Assembly (NCBI RefSeq): GCF_019649055.1
Contig: NW_026570222.1
Span: forward strand, 3,472,001 to 3,536,000
Reading direction: 5' to 3'
DNA from: Paramacrobiotus metropolitanus
Taxonomy: Eukaryota > Tardigrada > Eutardigrada > Parachela > Macrobiotidae
DNA: 64,000 bases
Shown: positions 36,168 to 51,817 of the stretch, in pieces
How positions within the stretch are numbered: position 1 is the stretch's first letter
Layout of the letters: each line of letters opens with the position of its first letter
Made by a program: the position numbers and the translations under genes
Notes under the pieces: generated by a model
What the model was told of the DNA's origin: nothing
Seen by the model: only the letters and a program-made list of their open reading frames with translations
Database searches by the model: none

Positions 36168-36991
36168 ATGACGACCACCGCTTTGATTTTTGGAATTGTT
36201 ACCATCAGCGAAATGTTTGCTTCCGGGAAACGGTCCACACCCGACCGGCTGCCGTTACAACTCAGCGCAAGTCACTCGTCTTTCCAAAATCCGCCACCAA
36301 TGCACTCAATGAAATCGCTTCTGGACGTCCCGGATGCTTCTAATGGTAAACTCGACAACGTTCGCGGACGTCGTCGCTCTGCTCCGGCGGCAGTCTCGCA
36401 TGCGGGAATGAAGAATTTCGCAGTGGATGCGATGGGTAACTGGTTAACTGCGAATAAAAAGCCAACCATCCAGGGATTTAGAATTTGGAATTGTTAAAGC
36501 GCATTCTTATTGGAAGGTCAATTAATAGCGCAAGAAGTGCTTAGATGTTTGTACCGTTAATGTGGTCTTGCTCTAGTCTTGTTTGACGTTTCCGCCTTTA
36601 TTTATTGTTGATAATTATTAACCTCTTATTTTCGTTTTCTGTCGTATTACCAATTTCGAAGACACTAAAAACTTTTTCATTTTGGTATTTTTCAGAAACC
36701 GCTGCAGTGTCGCAGGAAAATGCGGGGAAACAAACAAAAGGATGCAGCATTAGATTACGGCTTCCTGTAATTTGCGAGAATGTTGTGGAGGATTCTGTTT
36801 TGACTGATAAAGTGGTTAATCGGAATGCAAAGGACTTGCCGGGCTTTGGTTGCAACTCTAGCGATATTGCTCCGCAGTCAAAGAAACAGTCTTGCTTCTG
36901 GGGGCGTTTGTGGCAATTTATTAAGGCTGCTTTGATTGGAATGTGCGGTACGATTGGACTTATGGCTGCAATTTATGTGGTCATCCTGTAG
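36168..36991 (+). CDS. Unrecognised two-exon protein with a C-terminal membrane segment
   Basis: I do not recognise this family. Exons 36168-36435 and 36696-36991 join in phase 1 (GTAACT donor, TTTTTCAG acceptor), giving 187 aa. The N-terminus is mildly hydrophobic (TTTALIFGIVTISEMFASG) and could be a weak signal or anchor. The middle is Ser/Pro-rich with basic clusters (GKR, RGRRR). Exon 2 has four Cys and ends in a clear transmembrane helix (FIKAALIGMCGTIGLMAAIY) at the very C-terminus, as in tail-anchored proteins. If the intron is not removed, the first exon frame stops at 36497. Neighbours are convergent with SEC16. Gene status is an inference from frame, splice sites and composition. 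Confidence 0.5.
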
Positions 36992-37700
36992 GATTCCTCT
37001 AAACTAGCCAATATGACGTGATTACATTTTCACGATTTTACTTTTTCACTGTACAGAAATAGCAGTATGCTTGAATCTTGAATACATTGCATGATTTATA
37101 TAACCTTGAGAATGTTCAACCTGTTGGATTTAGCTATTGGTGCAGATTTAGTATTTTTAATTTGTTCTGACTGACGTTCAGGTACTGCGGAATATCGGGT
37201 CACTATAGTCGAGTTGAAGTAAATGATTGCCGAAATCTGGAAGCCCTAGAGTAGTAGGTGATATGAGTGTCCATAATTTATTGTTTATAGATCTAGAAGT
37301 ATTCAGAATATTCCAGTTTGTTCGACACAATTTACAGAGAAACGGTGAACGACCACATCTTTTCCAATTTACGACCACATCTTCTATAATTTCAGTGTGG
37401 CGATTAGCGAGAGCACATTTGGCAGCGTGGCTTACTTTAATTAAAAGATACTCCACTATATTAAACAAGAGAAAATAAATAAGTTTCACACGGAAAATAA
37501 AAATATTTCATCGGAAAAGTGATGCACGTTGTCAAAACAGCCTATCATTCACAAGTCAAAACATTCCACGTGTACTATCCCGGGCAAAAAAAAGGGAAAA
37601 AAGACGCATGTCTGGTACAAAGCAAAAGCCGCAGAAAGACTATTATAAAAGTACCAAGTACGGTACCATTTTTCACAAAATTTCTTCACGATAGCAGCTT
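36992..37700. other. 3' flanks of the 187-aa gene and SEC16
   Basis: No gene supported. The minus frame 37178-37489 has no family resemblance. A short direct repeat (ACGACCACATCTT) occurs near 37349 and 37371. Confidence 0.4.
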
Positions 37701-40700
37701 TCATTCTTCTGGAATGGTTGGAGCCGGTATGAAGTGGTTCGCTAAATCGATGGGCTTCAATGGGGCAGCCTGCAGCGACGACATTATGGTCGCGTACGGA
37801 TTGTATCCAGCATTACTCGGTCCCGCACCCAGACGAAACATGTTGCCATTGGGAATGGACGGCATGACAGGTGCACCGGGGGGAAACGCACCCGGGAACT
37901 TAGGCTGACTAAAGTTGGGCTGTGGGAAATCCAGTTTCGGTGGCGGAGGTACTGCTGCTTCCTGTTCGCTATCCGGTTTACTGGTGTCGATCCAGCGCTT
38001 CTTTTTCTCATCGTATATCAACGTCTTTTTCGAATCATCCGGTAAGTGGATCTGCTTTGACCTCCCGAATTTACTGAAAATACTCTTCCCAACGTTTTTG
38101 ACTAAGGTGTTCTTCCCGAAAATATTAGGGAACCACCGCGAGGATGGTTGGGTTGGAGCACTTTCGTTACCAGTCTGTTTAACAGGTGGTTTCCCCATTT
38201 GGTCCAAATCATCGTACATCCTTGTTGGATCATAGATTTGCGCCGGCACATTTTCTTTGTCATCCTCGGATTCAGTAGGTAATTCATCCGTGGCAGTAAT
38301 GCTGGCGAAGTGTTCCGCATTGCCCGTATTGAAGGTCGATGAATCGGGGGACGGTAATTCCTGAGTTTTAAAAGTAGGCATAAACATACTGTGAGGCGGC
38401 GCATTCGACGCGGCGGCTACGGGGAAAAATGGAATCACAGGAGCAGTGCTCTCCTGTCCTGTTTCCTGAGCAGCAGTTATCGGTCGGCTAACCGATAGTG
38501 AATCACTACGAGCTCTTTCCACGGAAGAACCTCGTCGAAACTCCACTGTTTCAAACACATTACTCCCAGAGAATTGTGAATCTCTCCGAACAGCCTCATT
38601 CTCCGTCTCCATCGGAGTTAGAGAAGGCGCATCGGTTTCCATTGAGAACGATTCTCTTCTGGAGCTGTTAGACTCGCTCACGGGTTCATAAAAAATAACA
38701 TTTCCCGGTTGTATCTCTTGCGGAGCAGCAAATTCAGTGGCACTGGAAAGTGACATAACGTCGTTCCGTTCTACAATGGGTGCAGTCGATGTCTGTTTGT
38801 TACAGTACGAATTAAAAATATTCCATATCCACCGAAACCACTCCTCGTGCATAACAGATTTGGCTGCAAGGGTGTTGGAAATTACCTGAAAAAAACCTTT
38901 AATGAGATTTTACCAACAGATAATGCAGTGCAAGTCACGAAAGTGATACGTACCATCTGAAACAATTGAGCATACTTTTCAAAGGCCATTTGCACACCAT
39001 AGTCCTTCAGCACAATGACAATACTTCGACAATACTCCATGGCAGCGACATTTAAATCATTGTCAAGCAAGGACTGCACATAAATTAGTTCCATGCGGAT
39101 CAAGTCCGCATTAGCGTGTAAGTTAATACCCTGCAGAATCTGTGCCAAATAAACGAAAACCTCCGTCATGAAGAAGTGAGATAGCTGAAACTCTTGATCA
39201 TTGCCTCCAATAAGCGTGAACGGCTGCATCTCGAAACGGCGTTCGGGACTGCCAAAAATCGCGCATATATCCCGACCCATTGGTAATCCCGTCAAATGCA
39301 GCAGTTCTGCCAATGAATCGATGAATTTTGAGCGCAGTGTAGCCTGTCTGATGAATCCCGAACACGCTAATACCGCAGCCAAATTCGATACCCAATCTTT
39401 AAAACAGGATTCCACACTCGGCATTTTTCCGCAAGCTAATGAACATACCGTATGCACTGGATCACCACGCTGAAGTTTCTGGTCCAAAGTTCGCATCATC
39501 AGGTCTACTGCCTGATGATTTTTGCATTCAATGTCAGAATGAATGGTCTGCAAACACATCGCGAGCTCCCAGCATTCGCCATTCTCTGCATGAATAACCG
39601 CACTCTCGATATCACCGGCTAACATACACCGACGGACCAAAATCATTTGGCTTTCGGAGTAACGCTCACGACCAGTTCGACCATTTAGTTCACTGCGCAG
39701 GGATGCCACCGACGAACGCCCCGGATCTTGCAGCAAACGCGACAATATCTGTGCTACTTCATAGGGACGGGAATTTTCACCACACGTTAAAAGATGAACA
39801 ACCAAATCCCAGAAGACAGACTCCATTTCGGAAACAAACGTATCATCAGCGTCCCGTGCCAAACTACTCATATGCCGACAAAAATCCACCACTCGCTCAC
39901 GAAGGTCTCCTTCATCCCATAGCATCATACCCGGAAATATTTCCATTTCACTTCGATGTTTCTCGAAATCTCTTTCCAAATTCGCCTATAAAGAAGTAAA
40001 AAAGTCTCATCGTAAAAAAACAAGTGTGCCCGGAATGCGTGGAACTGAACTAAAATGAAAGGAATGAGAAGAAACGAGATGAAATAAAGCGTGTATGACA
40101 CCTAAAAACAGAATATACATATTTCTATGTAAATGATGAAAAAATTACCTTTATCACGACGGCCGACGATCGACCAGTTCGAACAATTTCGGCAGTTCTA
40201 ACCGATGACAGCAGGCATCCCCTCCAGAATCGAGGCCGTAACGGTTTCGCTACCACGGAAGTTCTCCTCACGGGGACCGCATCACTTCGGGTACTAATCG
40301 GCTTAAACGCAGAATTAAGGGACGGTCCCGGAAACGATGGCCTGATACCAAATGGCGTGGCCACGGCAGGTAGCTGTTCTCCATGAGTCTTTATAAATGC
40401 ACCTGGGGTTAGTGGCACACTCGGCGTACCAGCCGCCGTCGTCGCCGCCATCCCCACCAGATCGGCCGAACTAGCAGGCTTGGACATAACCGGTTGTGGC
40501 CACATGCCCGTCGTCGCCATGGGCGAGTAAAGTTGGGACATGCCACCATAACCATACATGTTCATCGGCTGGTGTTGATGCTGCATGTTGGAGTGCCTCA
40601 GCCAGTCCTGATAATACTGCCTGAGATATTCGTCCGTCAGGCCTTCCGACCGGAAGCTCTTTTCTGAAGCCCGCGAATCCCTGCCGTTGGATGGACGTCG

Positions 40701-41187
40701 TCGGTCTCGCTTCAGGCTTCCGTAGGAATGATCATAGCCGCTTCGCTCCGATTCACTCGGCCGAGGTTTCTCATGTCGAAACGATTCGCTATCCTTGGGT
40801 CGGCTGCTCTTCGCCAAGCGCTGCTCGTCGTTTGCGCGGGAACTATAACTGCTCACGCGGGATCGATTGCCGTCCACTCGGTGCTCGCCATTGGAATCCA
40901 GCTTCAGTTCCTTCGGTCGTTCGCTGCGGACGGAATTCTGCCGCGAGGTTTTGCCCCGCGAACTGGACGGCTCCGGGAGGAAGTCCAGCTTCCCCGTTGC
41001 GCGGGGGATGTGGTCCGCGCGCGGACAGTGCCTCACGAGACGAATGCATACTGCGCTCGGCACTATTCCTCAGGGAAGAATTGGCTGCTTTAATTTCGTG
41101 TATATTATTCTTGAGTCGTCCAAATATGCCGAGTATTTCCTCATCGTTTGGTGTTTGAGCTGGGGCATTGGGCGCAGACTCGCTCAT
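37701..41187 (-). CDS. SEC16: SEC16 homologue, COPII/ER exit site scaffold
   Basis: Large peripheral ER protein that organises ER exit sites and binds COPII coat subunits. Exon blocks on the minus strand: 41187 to about 41000, about 41000-40149, 39985-38954, 38885-37701; the last two junctions are in phase 0. Seen: Arg/Ser-rich disordered N-part (KTSRQNSVRSERP), Met/Gln-rich stretch (NMQHQHQPMNMYGYGG), the central conserved domain starting FEKHRSEMEIFPG and including ESAVIHAENGECWELAM, GDPVHTVCSLACGKMPS, QEFQLSHFFMTEVFVYLAQ, then a Pro/Ser-rich part and the Sec16 C-terminal block LPDDSKKTLIYDEKKKRWID followed by Pro/Phe repeats. The start (MSESAPNAPAQ) is open in one frame to 40843, while the rest is in another frame open from 41063; where they join is unresolved (indel, or a 64- or 79-bp intron with weak sites). 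About 1,100 aa. Confidence 0.9.
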
Positions 41188-42972
41188 ACTTTGAAATCAT
41201 CGAGGAAACCTGGTCAGAAAAACTGACATTAATATTTACTGCTGTCAGCATATCAAAAGCCCAACACATTGGTTTGCACAATTTAATAACAAGCTAAATA
41301 AACCGTAAATTCCAACTAAAAATGAAAATCCAGTCGTTCTCTAACACAAAATTAACACCCAGGATAAAGCTGCAAGCAGTGCTGCAGTACTTCGACATTC
41401 TAAACGACTTTAGAAATAGCATAATTAGCCAATGCTGATTAGTAAAATTAATATGACAAATCAATAAGACCGCAGTAATTTCGTTTCTCGATTGTCGAAT
41501 GAGCATTTCTGAGCATAGCAACAACCTAATGGGATCTACGTCTGCCAACCAGTTCAACATCAAGGTTCAACTACTTGTTCACGGGAGGCCGACGACAACG
41601 AAACCTTTACGAGCCACTTGTCCATGTCCTTGGCGCTTAATTATACAATTTTTTTAAACATGCAGTTGCTCTTGACATGACGCGACTGAGAATTACGGCA
41701 AATCTGGGAGCTCTTACTGCATAGTGCGTACCTGCGCCAGCCGTGCGATGTTCGCTTTTCGCTGGAGGAGCGAAACACTTTATCCAAACAATAGATTCCT
41801 GTCGCTCTCAACAAATAAGTTACAAGTTTAATCTTTGAATATTCCTTGTTCTCTGTCCACCAAGGAATTTCACCAATCCCAGATAACTCTTGAAAATATT
41901 CCCATACGGTGAAATGCCGTGAAAACTTTTTTACCCAGCTGCGAGGTTTGAGGACGTGTAACAGCGTAACAGCGCAAAACACTGCAGGCGAGTGTGCCCA
42001 TTCGCCCAGCCCAGACGGCGCGGCGGTTTATATCTATACATATAAAATTTATCGGCATCGGTGAATTTTATTATTAACCAGTAACCGCTATTAAAATAAT
42101 ACTAAATAGTGATTTTCTTCGATTTTTGTTAAAAGCAAAATAAAGTATGAGTACTAATGTACAGTACTAAGGTAAGGACTAGCCGACTAGGTATTGAAGT
42201 ACAGTAGCCTAAGAAATCATATTGATATTGCCCTATAGTGAGTATAGACGCTATAGTATTGTATGTATTTTTTGTACGCCCAAATGTCTGGGCAATGGGC
42301 TAGTTCTAGCTCTGGTTGCGCGAGGAGCACCGAAGGCTGAATGTAATTGACTTTGAGTTCGATAATCCGCATTCTCCGAAGTCTGAGATCCATACTGTTT
42401 GCTTCGTTTATAGTGTGCAGCGATCACCCATTATCTGCGTTTTTGTCGAGATTTTTCATAGTTTTGATTTCTGAGCTGGAAGATACATCTGGTATATGCG
42501 TCAGTGCCGCAGAATCTTCCAACCAGTGTGGATGTCATTCTCAAAACTGCAGCTGCAGATTTGCTGAGACATCAACTTGTGACTTACCTATCATTTCCAG
42601 CACTTCTTTTTTCAATGCGAAATCTTCACCTCTTAATCCGCGGGAAGACACGGAGATTTTGGGTGTTTTTTCAGTGTTAATTGTTAGGGTGTTTCAGTAT
42701 ATTGCACATCTGTCGTTCGAACTATGAAGTGATCAAAGTTTCCTTCTTGCATGTTTTCTTGTTGTATAATGACAATGTAATGTTCCTTGGCTGGAGTAAA
42801 TTTTTTGAATGTTACTTGAAAATATTCGGTATCGTTAACTTAATGGTGATTTATCAATGATCTGACGGGCTATCTATACAAACAGTGGTTCACTGGCTTG
42901 AACCTTGTTGTTGATCTTGATTCCGATGTTATGATTGTTATCCTCGTTTCTGTGGACTGCTAAGCATCAAGA
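41188..42972. other. Divergent spacer between SEC16 and Smad2/3
   Basis: Should hold both promoters. An open frame at 42347-42727 has no ATG; it is Cys-rich in the middle (CGCHSQNCSCRF) and hydrophobic at the end, but no exon joining it was found. Frame 41641-41982 on the minus strand has no family resemblance. A GTACAGTACT palindrome is at 42159. Confidence 0.4.
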
Positions 42973-46016
<3,044 letters not shown>

Positions 46017-46809
46017 CCATGATTATTTCTTCCGTTTTTCGCGATTTTGAAACAAGGCATTTCGTACGCACTCAACAGTGGAAAGGCATTTACTTGCGCA
46101 GCTTGCCTTAATGTTGTAGGAGATGCTTCTATTGAATGTTGTTTTCATGACTGCGTTTTTCTTGTTTGGGCATTGCTATACCTCGCTTGTAGCTAAGTGT
46201 ATATGATTTGTGTTCTACAACACGATGCACGTCTTCGCCGCGCATAAGCAGGCGCAGATATCTTTATTCTCTTGGTGCAGTGCCGGTTGTTTTGTGCTCG
46301 CTTTTAAGATTTTCGCTTTTAAGAGTGAACTTGTGAATTCTTATCTTGTCAATGTAGTTTTACCCCAAATTTTGTTGTTTATACGTAGCTGGTTTGTGTA
46401 CGTTATGACATGGGTGTCGTTTTTTGGCAAACTTTGGTAATGATTGTTTTGTTGGTTGTTTCTGTTGTTTTGTTTATTTTAACTGCATAGATGCTGAACA
46501 CTTAGATCTGAAAATAAAAAAAGTTACCTTATTTTCAGATTTAACTTCTCTAGCACCGGTAGAGGTCAAAAGCCGTGCAAAAACAAAATTTCTGATTACT
46601 GTACGATGAGACTGCGACGGCGGCTCAGTAATCCGCACAGCTAAACACTTATCAAGTATTTTCAGATGCTCCAGTACCGCATACTGCAATCGCTCCTAAA
46701 ACTTCCAACAAACAACTTTGTAAAAACAAAAAAATCCATATCCACTCTCCAAGGAATGAACGAATAACCGCTTAAAAATTTTGAAATCTGCACAGAAAAA
46801 CAGCGGAAT
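46017..46809. other. Convergent 3' flanks of Smad2/3 and GGT
   Basis: No gene supported. A hydrophobic 76-codon frame at 46210-46440 most likely lies in the Smad2/3 3' UTR by chance. Confidence 0.4.
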
Positions 46810-49800
46810 TTACACTCCGTCAGGTAATCCGCCTTTTCGCCCATCAGCAACCGCATGGATTTCCCCTTTTTGTTGGACGTATATAACCTCCACGGCGCTG
46901 TAAACATATCTGTACGGTGCTTTGCTTTCTTCAACTTTGTGTCCTTTCCGTTTCAGAGATTCCAAATGAGTCTAATAGAAGCAAAAAATATCTAACAAAC
47001 TTAGTTTGTAACTGATTAACGCGGACGGTGGCAATGCAAAAATTTTTCAGTAACCCATTGCACCAACTCGAAGCACACTTGCCTTATCAAATTGTTTTTC
47101 GTACTCAACATGCATTGGAATAAGTTGATGGTGCAACCGAGGGGCATCCAATGCGGACTTGAGATCTTGGCCAAAAAATAAAATCCGAGTCAGAACCTAA
47201 AGAAACAATTGTTATCATTGACGAAAAAGAAACTTAAGAATACAGAAGTGATCACGCCTGAAACCATACGTTTAATAAACCGGAAATAATGCGTGTACCA
47301 CCCGAAGCACCGGCTACCAGCTTGACATTGCCAGCTGCATCTATCAGGATCAAAGGACAAGTACTGGACTGTGGTCGCTTTCCGGGTTCGATTTTGTTTG
47401 CCTCGGACGGTGGTATGCCAAAATAATTTGGCTTGTTACTGGTCTTGAAGTCATCCATATGGTTGTTAAAAATAATTCCCGTTGATCGAGAAATTCGATA
47501 AGAGCCAAATCTGCAAAGGCTTTTTCCATCCATTACCGCGTATAACAAAAAATTCAATGCCACTGTAAACGAAAACAGGATCTAGAACAAGCAGTCTCAT
47601 ACATTGTATTTATGCTCGTGCTATAGGCCACTGCATTCCCGTCTTTATCAATAACGGAGATATGTGCAGTTCCACCTTGGTTTACAGTTCCTGATTCTTG
47701 TGCGCCATAATGACGAGGATCCTCGAACGTTTTCTCATCACTAATCTTTCGCCTTGTATTATCCAAATACTCTGCCGAAAGCAATTCTTGGACAAACTGT
47801 AACAGCAGCATAAAATAAAGCCTGGTCTCTTCGTCGCAGTTCAGAATGCTGTTCTTTACCCTGTCTAAACCGGGAACAAACAGATCATCACTCAAATGAG
47901 ATCGGCGAGCGTAGCCAAACTTTAAGGCTTCCACGAAACGGTGATAGAAAAGTGCCTTTTCGTCATCCGTCATAGACACCCAAGCTTTACTGTAATTGTA
48001 TCCTGTAAAAATACAAAGTCTTCGTAACCGAATCAACAAAATACTTAAGAAAGGTATACCCTTCAATGTTCCAAAGATATTATGGAGTACAACGTTTCCC
48101 GAAGGCAGACCCACGCCCATCAGCGTCATATTGTCGGAGATTTTCGTGGACAACGGCTCGCGCTCCTGCACACGATATTGTGCAAAATCCGCGAGTTGAA
48201 TGATGCCTCCTATAACAAAAATTAAAAATCGATTAGATAGCATTAAAGCACAAAACATATACAAATACGTTAAGACACGCAAAACTTAATCGGAGCAGTG
48301 GACGCCAACACTGTTCGATCGAATAGAAAGCTAGAAATTCGGAGCCGGAATTCAAGGGACAGAAGAATAAAGGTAGGAGAACCCACACAAAAACATAACA
48401 AAGTCCTACCTCCTTTTTGAATATCACCAGCAAGTTTCTGAGCGATGGAGCCATTGTAGAATTCATGGATGCCCTTTGGATCGTTGGCAATAATTTCCAG
48501 TGTATCAGCAAGAACAGGCGAAGCCACAACATCACCTTCGACGTACGTCTGTCCAGTCGTTTCATTCATAAATAACCGCCTCATATCAGAATCCGCAAAA
48601 GACTCCACCAGATATTTCTGATTGTACGCCAAGACTCGGGCAAAGAAACCGGTAACAGTAACGCCCTCCCGCGCTAGTTTAATAGCTGGCTGGAACAAAT
48701 CTTTCCAAGGCAGTTTTCCGTAGCGCTGATGCAGTTGCCACATACCGGCCAGTTCTCCCGGCACTAAAAGAGTAACCCAAAAGAAACCAATCGTCGTATA
48801 CGAGCTTGCACAGTGCGTAGAACTACTGCTCCTGCGAAAGCTGGGGTAGAATCTAGAACTGCAAAATTTAGCTGCTACTTTAACTACTAGCGATAAACGA
48901 TATAATCGGCACCGAGTACAATAAAAAAATACAGTTTACATTACAATACTGGCTAAAATAATAATAACAGCAGTTTTTAATAATAATAACATAATATAAT
49001 AATAATAACATAATATAATAATAATAACATAATAACAACAATATTTTAGTATTGACTAAAATTAAGTCAGATCTTCAACTTTCCAACGGCCATAAAACTT
49101 GAAACGTACGCGAAGTGTTTTCGGTCATACAGAAATTGAATCAGGCCAAGCAAAAACAGTACTGCTATCACCGTGTTCAGAAAAAGCACACCAAATTCCC
49201 AGGCAGTGTTCGTGTTGTTTTAAACCCGGAAGCAATTACCTGCGATAGAATGCCACCCGTAAACTGGTGAAACAGTACTGTTTTCCTCGTTGACAAACAT
49301 GTCTTCCGTGGCACGAATCGGAGCAACTTCCCTAGCATCGATCGTGTGGCCAGTTTTGTCTGTGCCGTTGTAGTACATGATCAGAGCCCCTCCGCCCAAT
49401 CCACTACTGTACGGATGGACAACGCCAGCGCAAATCGCCGCTGCAACCACCGCATCTGCTGCCGTGCCGCCCGACTGCAGAATCTGGCTGTATAGAAGCG
49501 AAAAGAATAAGTAATCACTATCGTAGTTGAGCTTTAAGGACAACAGCAATCAAGTACGATAAAACTGGAGAACAACGAAAATAATAAAGATCATACTCAC
49601 TTGCCTACGGCCGAACAGACCGGAACATCGGCGGCAACGGCTTGCTGGCGATAAATTCGCACCGTCGATTCTACGGGCCAGCCTTGAGCGGCACGACTGG
49701 CCAGGTCATCGAAATCCACGGGCTGGGCCTGCCCGGCCTGGTCCCGCTGCACAACAACGCCGTCGGGCCCCGCTCCACGGCCTTCCATGCTCGGCTGGTC

Positions 49801-50440
49801 CTTAGCGGGCCGCGCTGTCCCTACCGAAGCGGTTATGGTGGAAAACGACAAGAAAACCATTACAACGAGCATTACTGCAAGTAATCCCATTATCTTCCAT
49901 CGCCGTTGCCTGTCACAATAAACAACAGCATAATGTATTGTATTAAAGAGCGTCTACGTATAAACTACTGCGGAAATCCGTTCCCAAGTGTTAATCGCAA
50001 AACGAACAGTTTACAATTGAAAAAATTTCCTACTGAATCGTACTGATTATTAGCTTATTTGTCCTTTTCGAGCAAAAGTGCCAGATTTTTTGTAAATTAT
50101 CAGTTTTCTGTAGTAATAATAATAGTATTAGTTTAATATTGGAAAAAGTACACTATCGACTTTTCGAGACATGTTGCAAAAATGTTAATAACATCTTGGG
50201 TTAATAGTTACAAAGTTCGGAGATTAACAAGTGACTCTAAAACTGACATATCAAAAATTTACCAACCAACCTGCATGGTGCGAAGTACGTCCGACGCGCT
50301 GAATGTTCAGACGTCCGCTGATAGGCTGGAAGAAAAAATACTACAGAATTCCTATCATTAGGATTAGCTGCCGATGCAGTCGTGGAGGGATCAGTACGAT
50401 CAGCAGCAGACTGATTACAGTAATGCAGGCGCGATGCCAT
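46810..50440 (-). CDS. GGT1: Gamma-glutamyltransferase (type II membrane enzyme)
   Basis: Cell-surface enzyme that cleaves the gamma-glutamyl bond of glutathione and autoprocesses into two subunits. Exons on the minus strand: 50440-50271, 49909-49601, 49487-49240, 48763-48410, 48209-48060, 48002-47603, 47510-47270, 47196-47083, 46971-46810, all in frame, 715 aa. The first exon gives a cytoplasmic tail of about 57 residues, longer than in human GGT1. A signal anchor follows (GLLAVMLVVMVFLSF). Seen: QILQSGGTAADAVVAAAICA, GLGGGALIMYYNGT, VPGELAGMWQLHQRYGKLPW, the nucleophile Thr in NQGGTAHISV, FNNHMDDF, SSTCPLIL, GASGGTRI, and a C-terminal ADGRKGGLPDGV. The last intron begins with GC (GCAAGT) rather than GT. 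The gene symbol indicates the GGT1-type family; orthology to one vertebrate paralogue is not implied. Confidence 0.95.
48955..49045. repeat. AAT-rich minisatellite in a GGT intron
   Basis: The unit AATAATAATAACATAATAT is repeated about three times with variants, inside the intron 48764-49239. Confidence 0.7.
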
Positions 50441-51817
50441 TCCGCGTTGCTAAGAAAAAACACACAACAGCGCACAGCCTCACAACTGCAAACGATTCAA
50501 TTTTCCAACACACACACACAGAAGCAGTTGTCCATTAATGCTGGGCGCGCGCTGTTCTGATAAGCGAAAACAAGCGGTAAACACTAAACAGCAGCAGCAA
50601 CTTCATTCAGCAGCCAAAAAAGCAAAGTCCAAGTAGAGCGGTGTGTAGATAGATTTCTCACCAATATGCGTTAATCTCATGGGGAAATCGATGCATTTAA
50701 CAGTGCGTAAATTTTAGAGAATCCCATACAGTACGGAGCGTTTAAAATCAGCAGCTGTAGCACCTCAGAAATCAGAAACGCTTAACAAATCGGCCAGCCA
50801 TTGTGGTGATCTTATCTGAAAGCGATGTTTACGAGCGGCCATGAGATGCCATCCTGCAAATAAATCAAATTAGCAAATGAAGCAAGTGTCTGCAACGTAA
50901 CAGACAGCCACTACTAAGACTACTTAGATGAAGTTCCATCTGTCAGGGAATCCCGAAAGTACTCACGTACTCATACCTTATGCGGGCATCCTCAATAATC
51001 CCATGGAAGTATCGCTGCAGCCAGCGTCTACGATCTCTGCGGCCTTGCGTACAGGATACAACCGAAAAAACCAAGATTCTCAAGTTCAAAAACAAAATGA
51101 ATATTAGATTAGGAAGGGTAGGAGCCAGTTAAGATAACATTATTTTATCATAAATACGCGCACAACTCAATGTATATTTCTGTTGATTAAAAATTTAAAA
51201 GAGCAAGGAACACTTATTGCAAAATCCAGCAGCTGTTTCGAGATTTGTCGTGAACCGAAAGCGGAAACATCCGCTGGAATTATCTGCAGTTAATCAGGCA
51301 ACCACCGCCCGCATGCACAATGGGTGCCCTTTTCGGGGTGCAGCGCAGCGCAGAGTCGTTCACTGCGGGCTGTATAGTGTATACAACCATACGAGACCCG
51401 TTTTTCGTAAACCAAAGTGCCTCGAGGTATTCGTAACATTTTTTGTTCAATTCGTTGTTATTCATACTCATGTTGATGTGAGGAAAGACTGATGATTTCA
51501 AAAATTGCATAAAGGATTTATCAAAAGCAAAAACATTAAAAAATTAAAGCCGATACGATACCTTCGATGAAATCGCTCTGTTACTGGCACTGCTTGCTCA
51601 ATTGACTCGTAGCTGTGACCTTCTAAAGTAAAAACTTAGTAGTACTGTACTTATTTTAGTTATTTATGACCAATATTTATTGCAGAAACTGTTTAAAACT
51701 CAACCTTCAAATATCAATTATTATCACGACACTTAACTGTCCAAAAGACAGACAACTGAGATGAACGTATGTATTATAGCGTCAAAATGCGGCAGACAGG
51801 AAAGAAAACAAATTTTT
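50441..51817. other. Spacer between GGT start and PIP5K end
   Basis: Should contain the GGT promoter and the PIP5K 3' UTR. Frames on both strands at 51217-51510 overlap each other and match no family known to me. AGTACTGTAC occurs at 51641. Confidence 0.35.

Noticed and set aside
41641..41982. 113-codon minus frame upstream of SEC16
   Set aside because: No recognisable motif and composition like the flanking non-coding DNA.
42347..42727. Cys-rich 126-codon open frame upstream of Smad2/3
   Set aside because: Has no ATG and no exon to supply one; probably Smad2/3 5' UTR or chance.
46210..46440. Hydrophobic 76-codon frame after Smad2/3
   Set aside because: T-rich sequence produces hydrophobic translations by chance; no domain or splice context.
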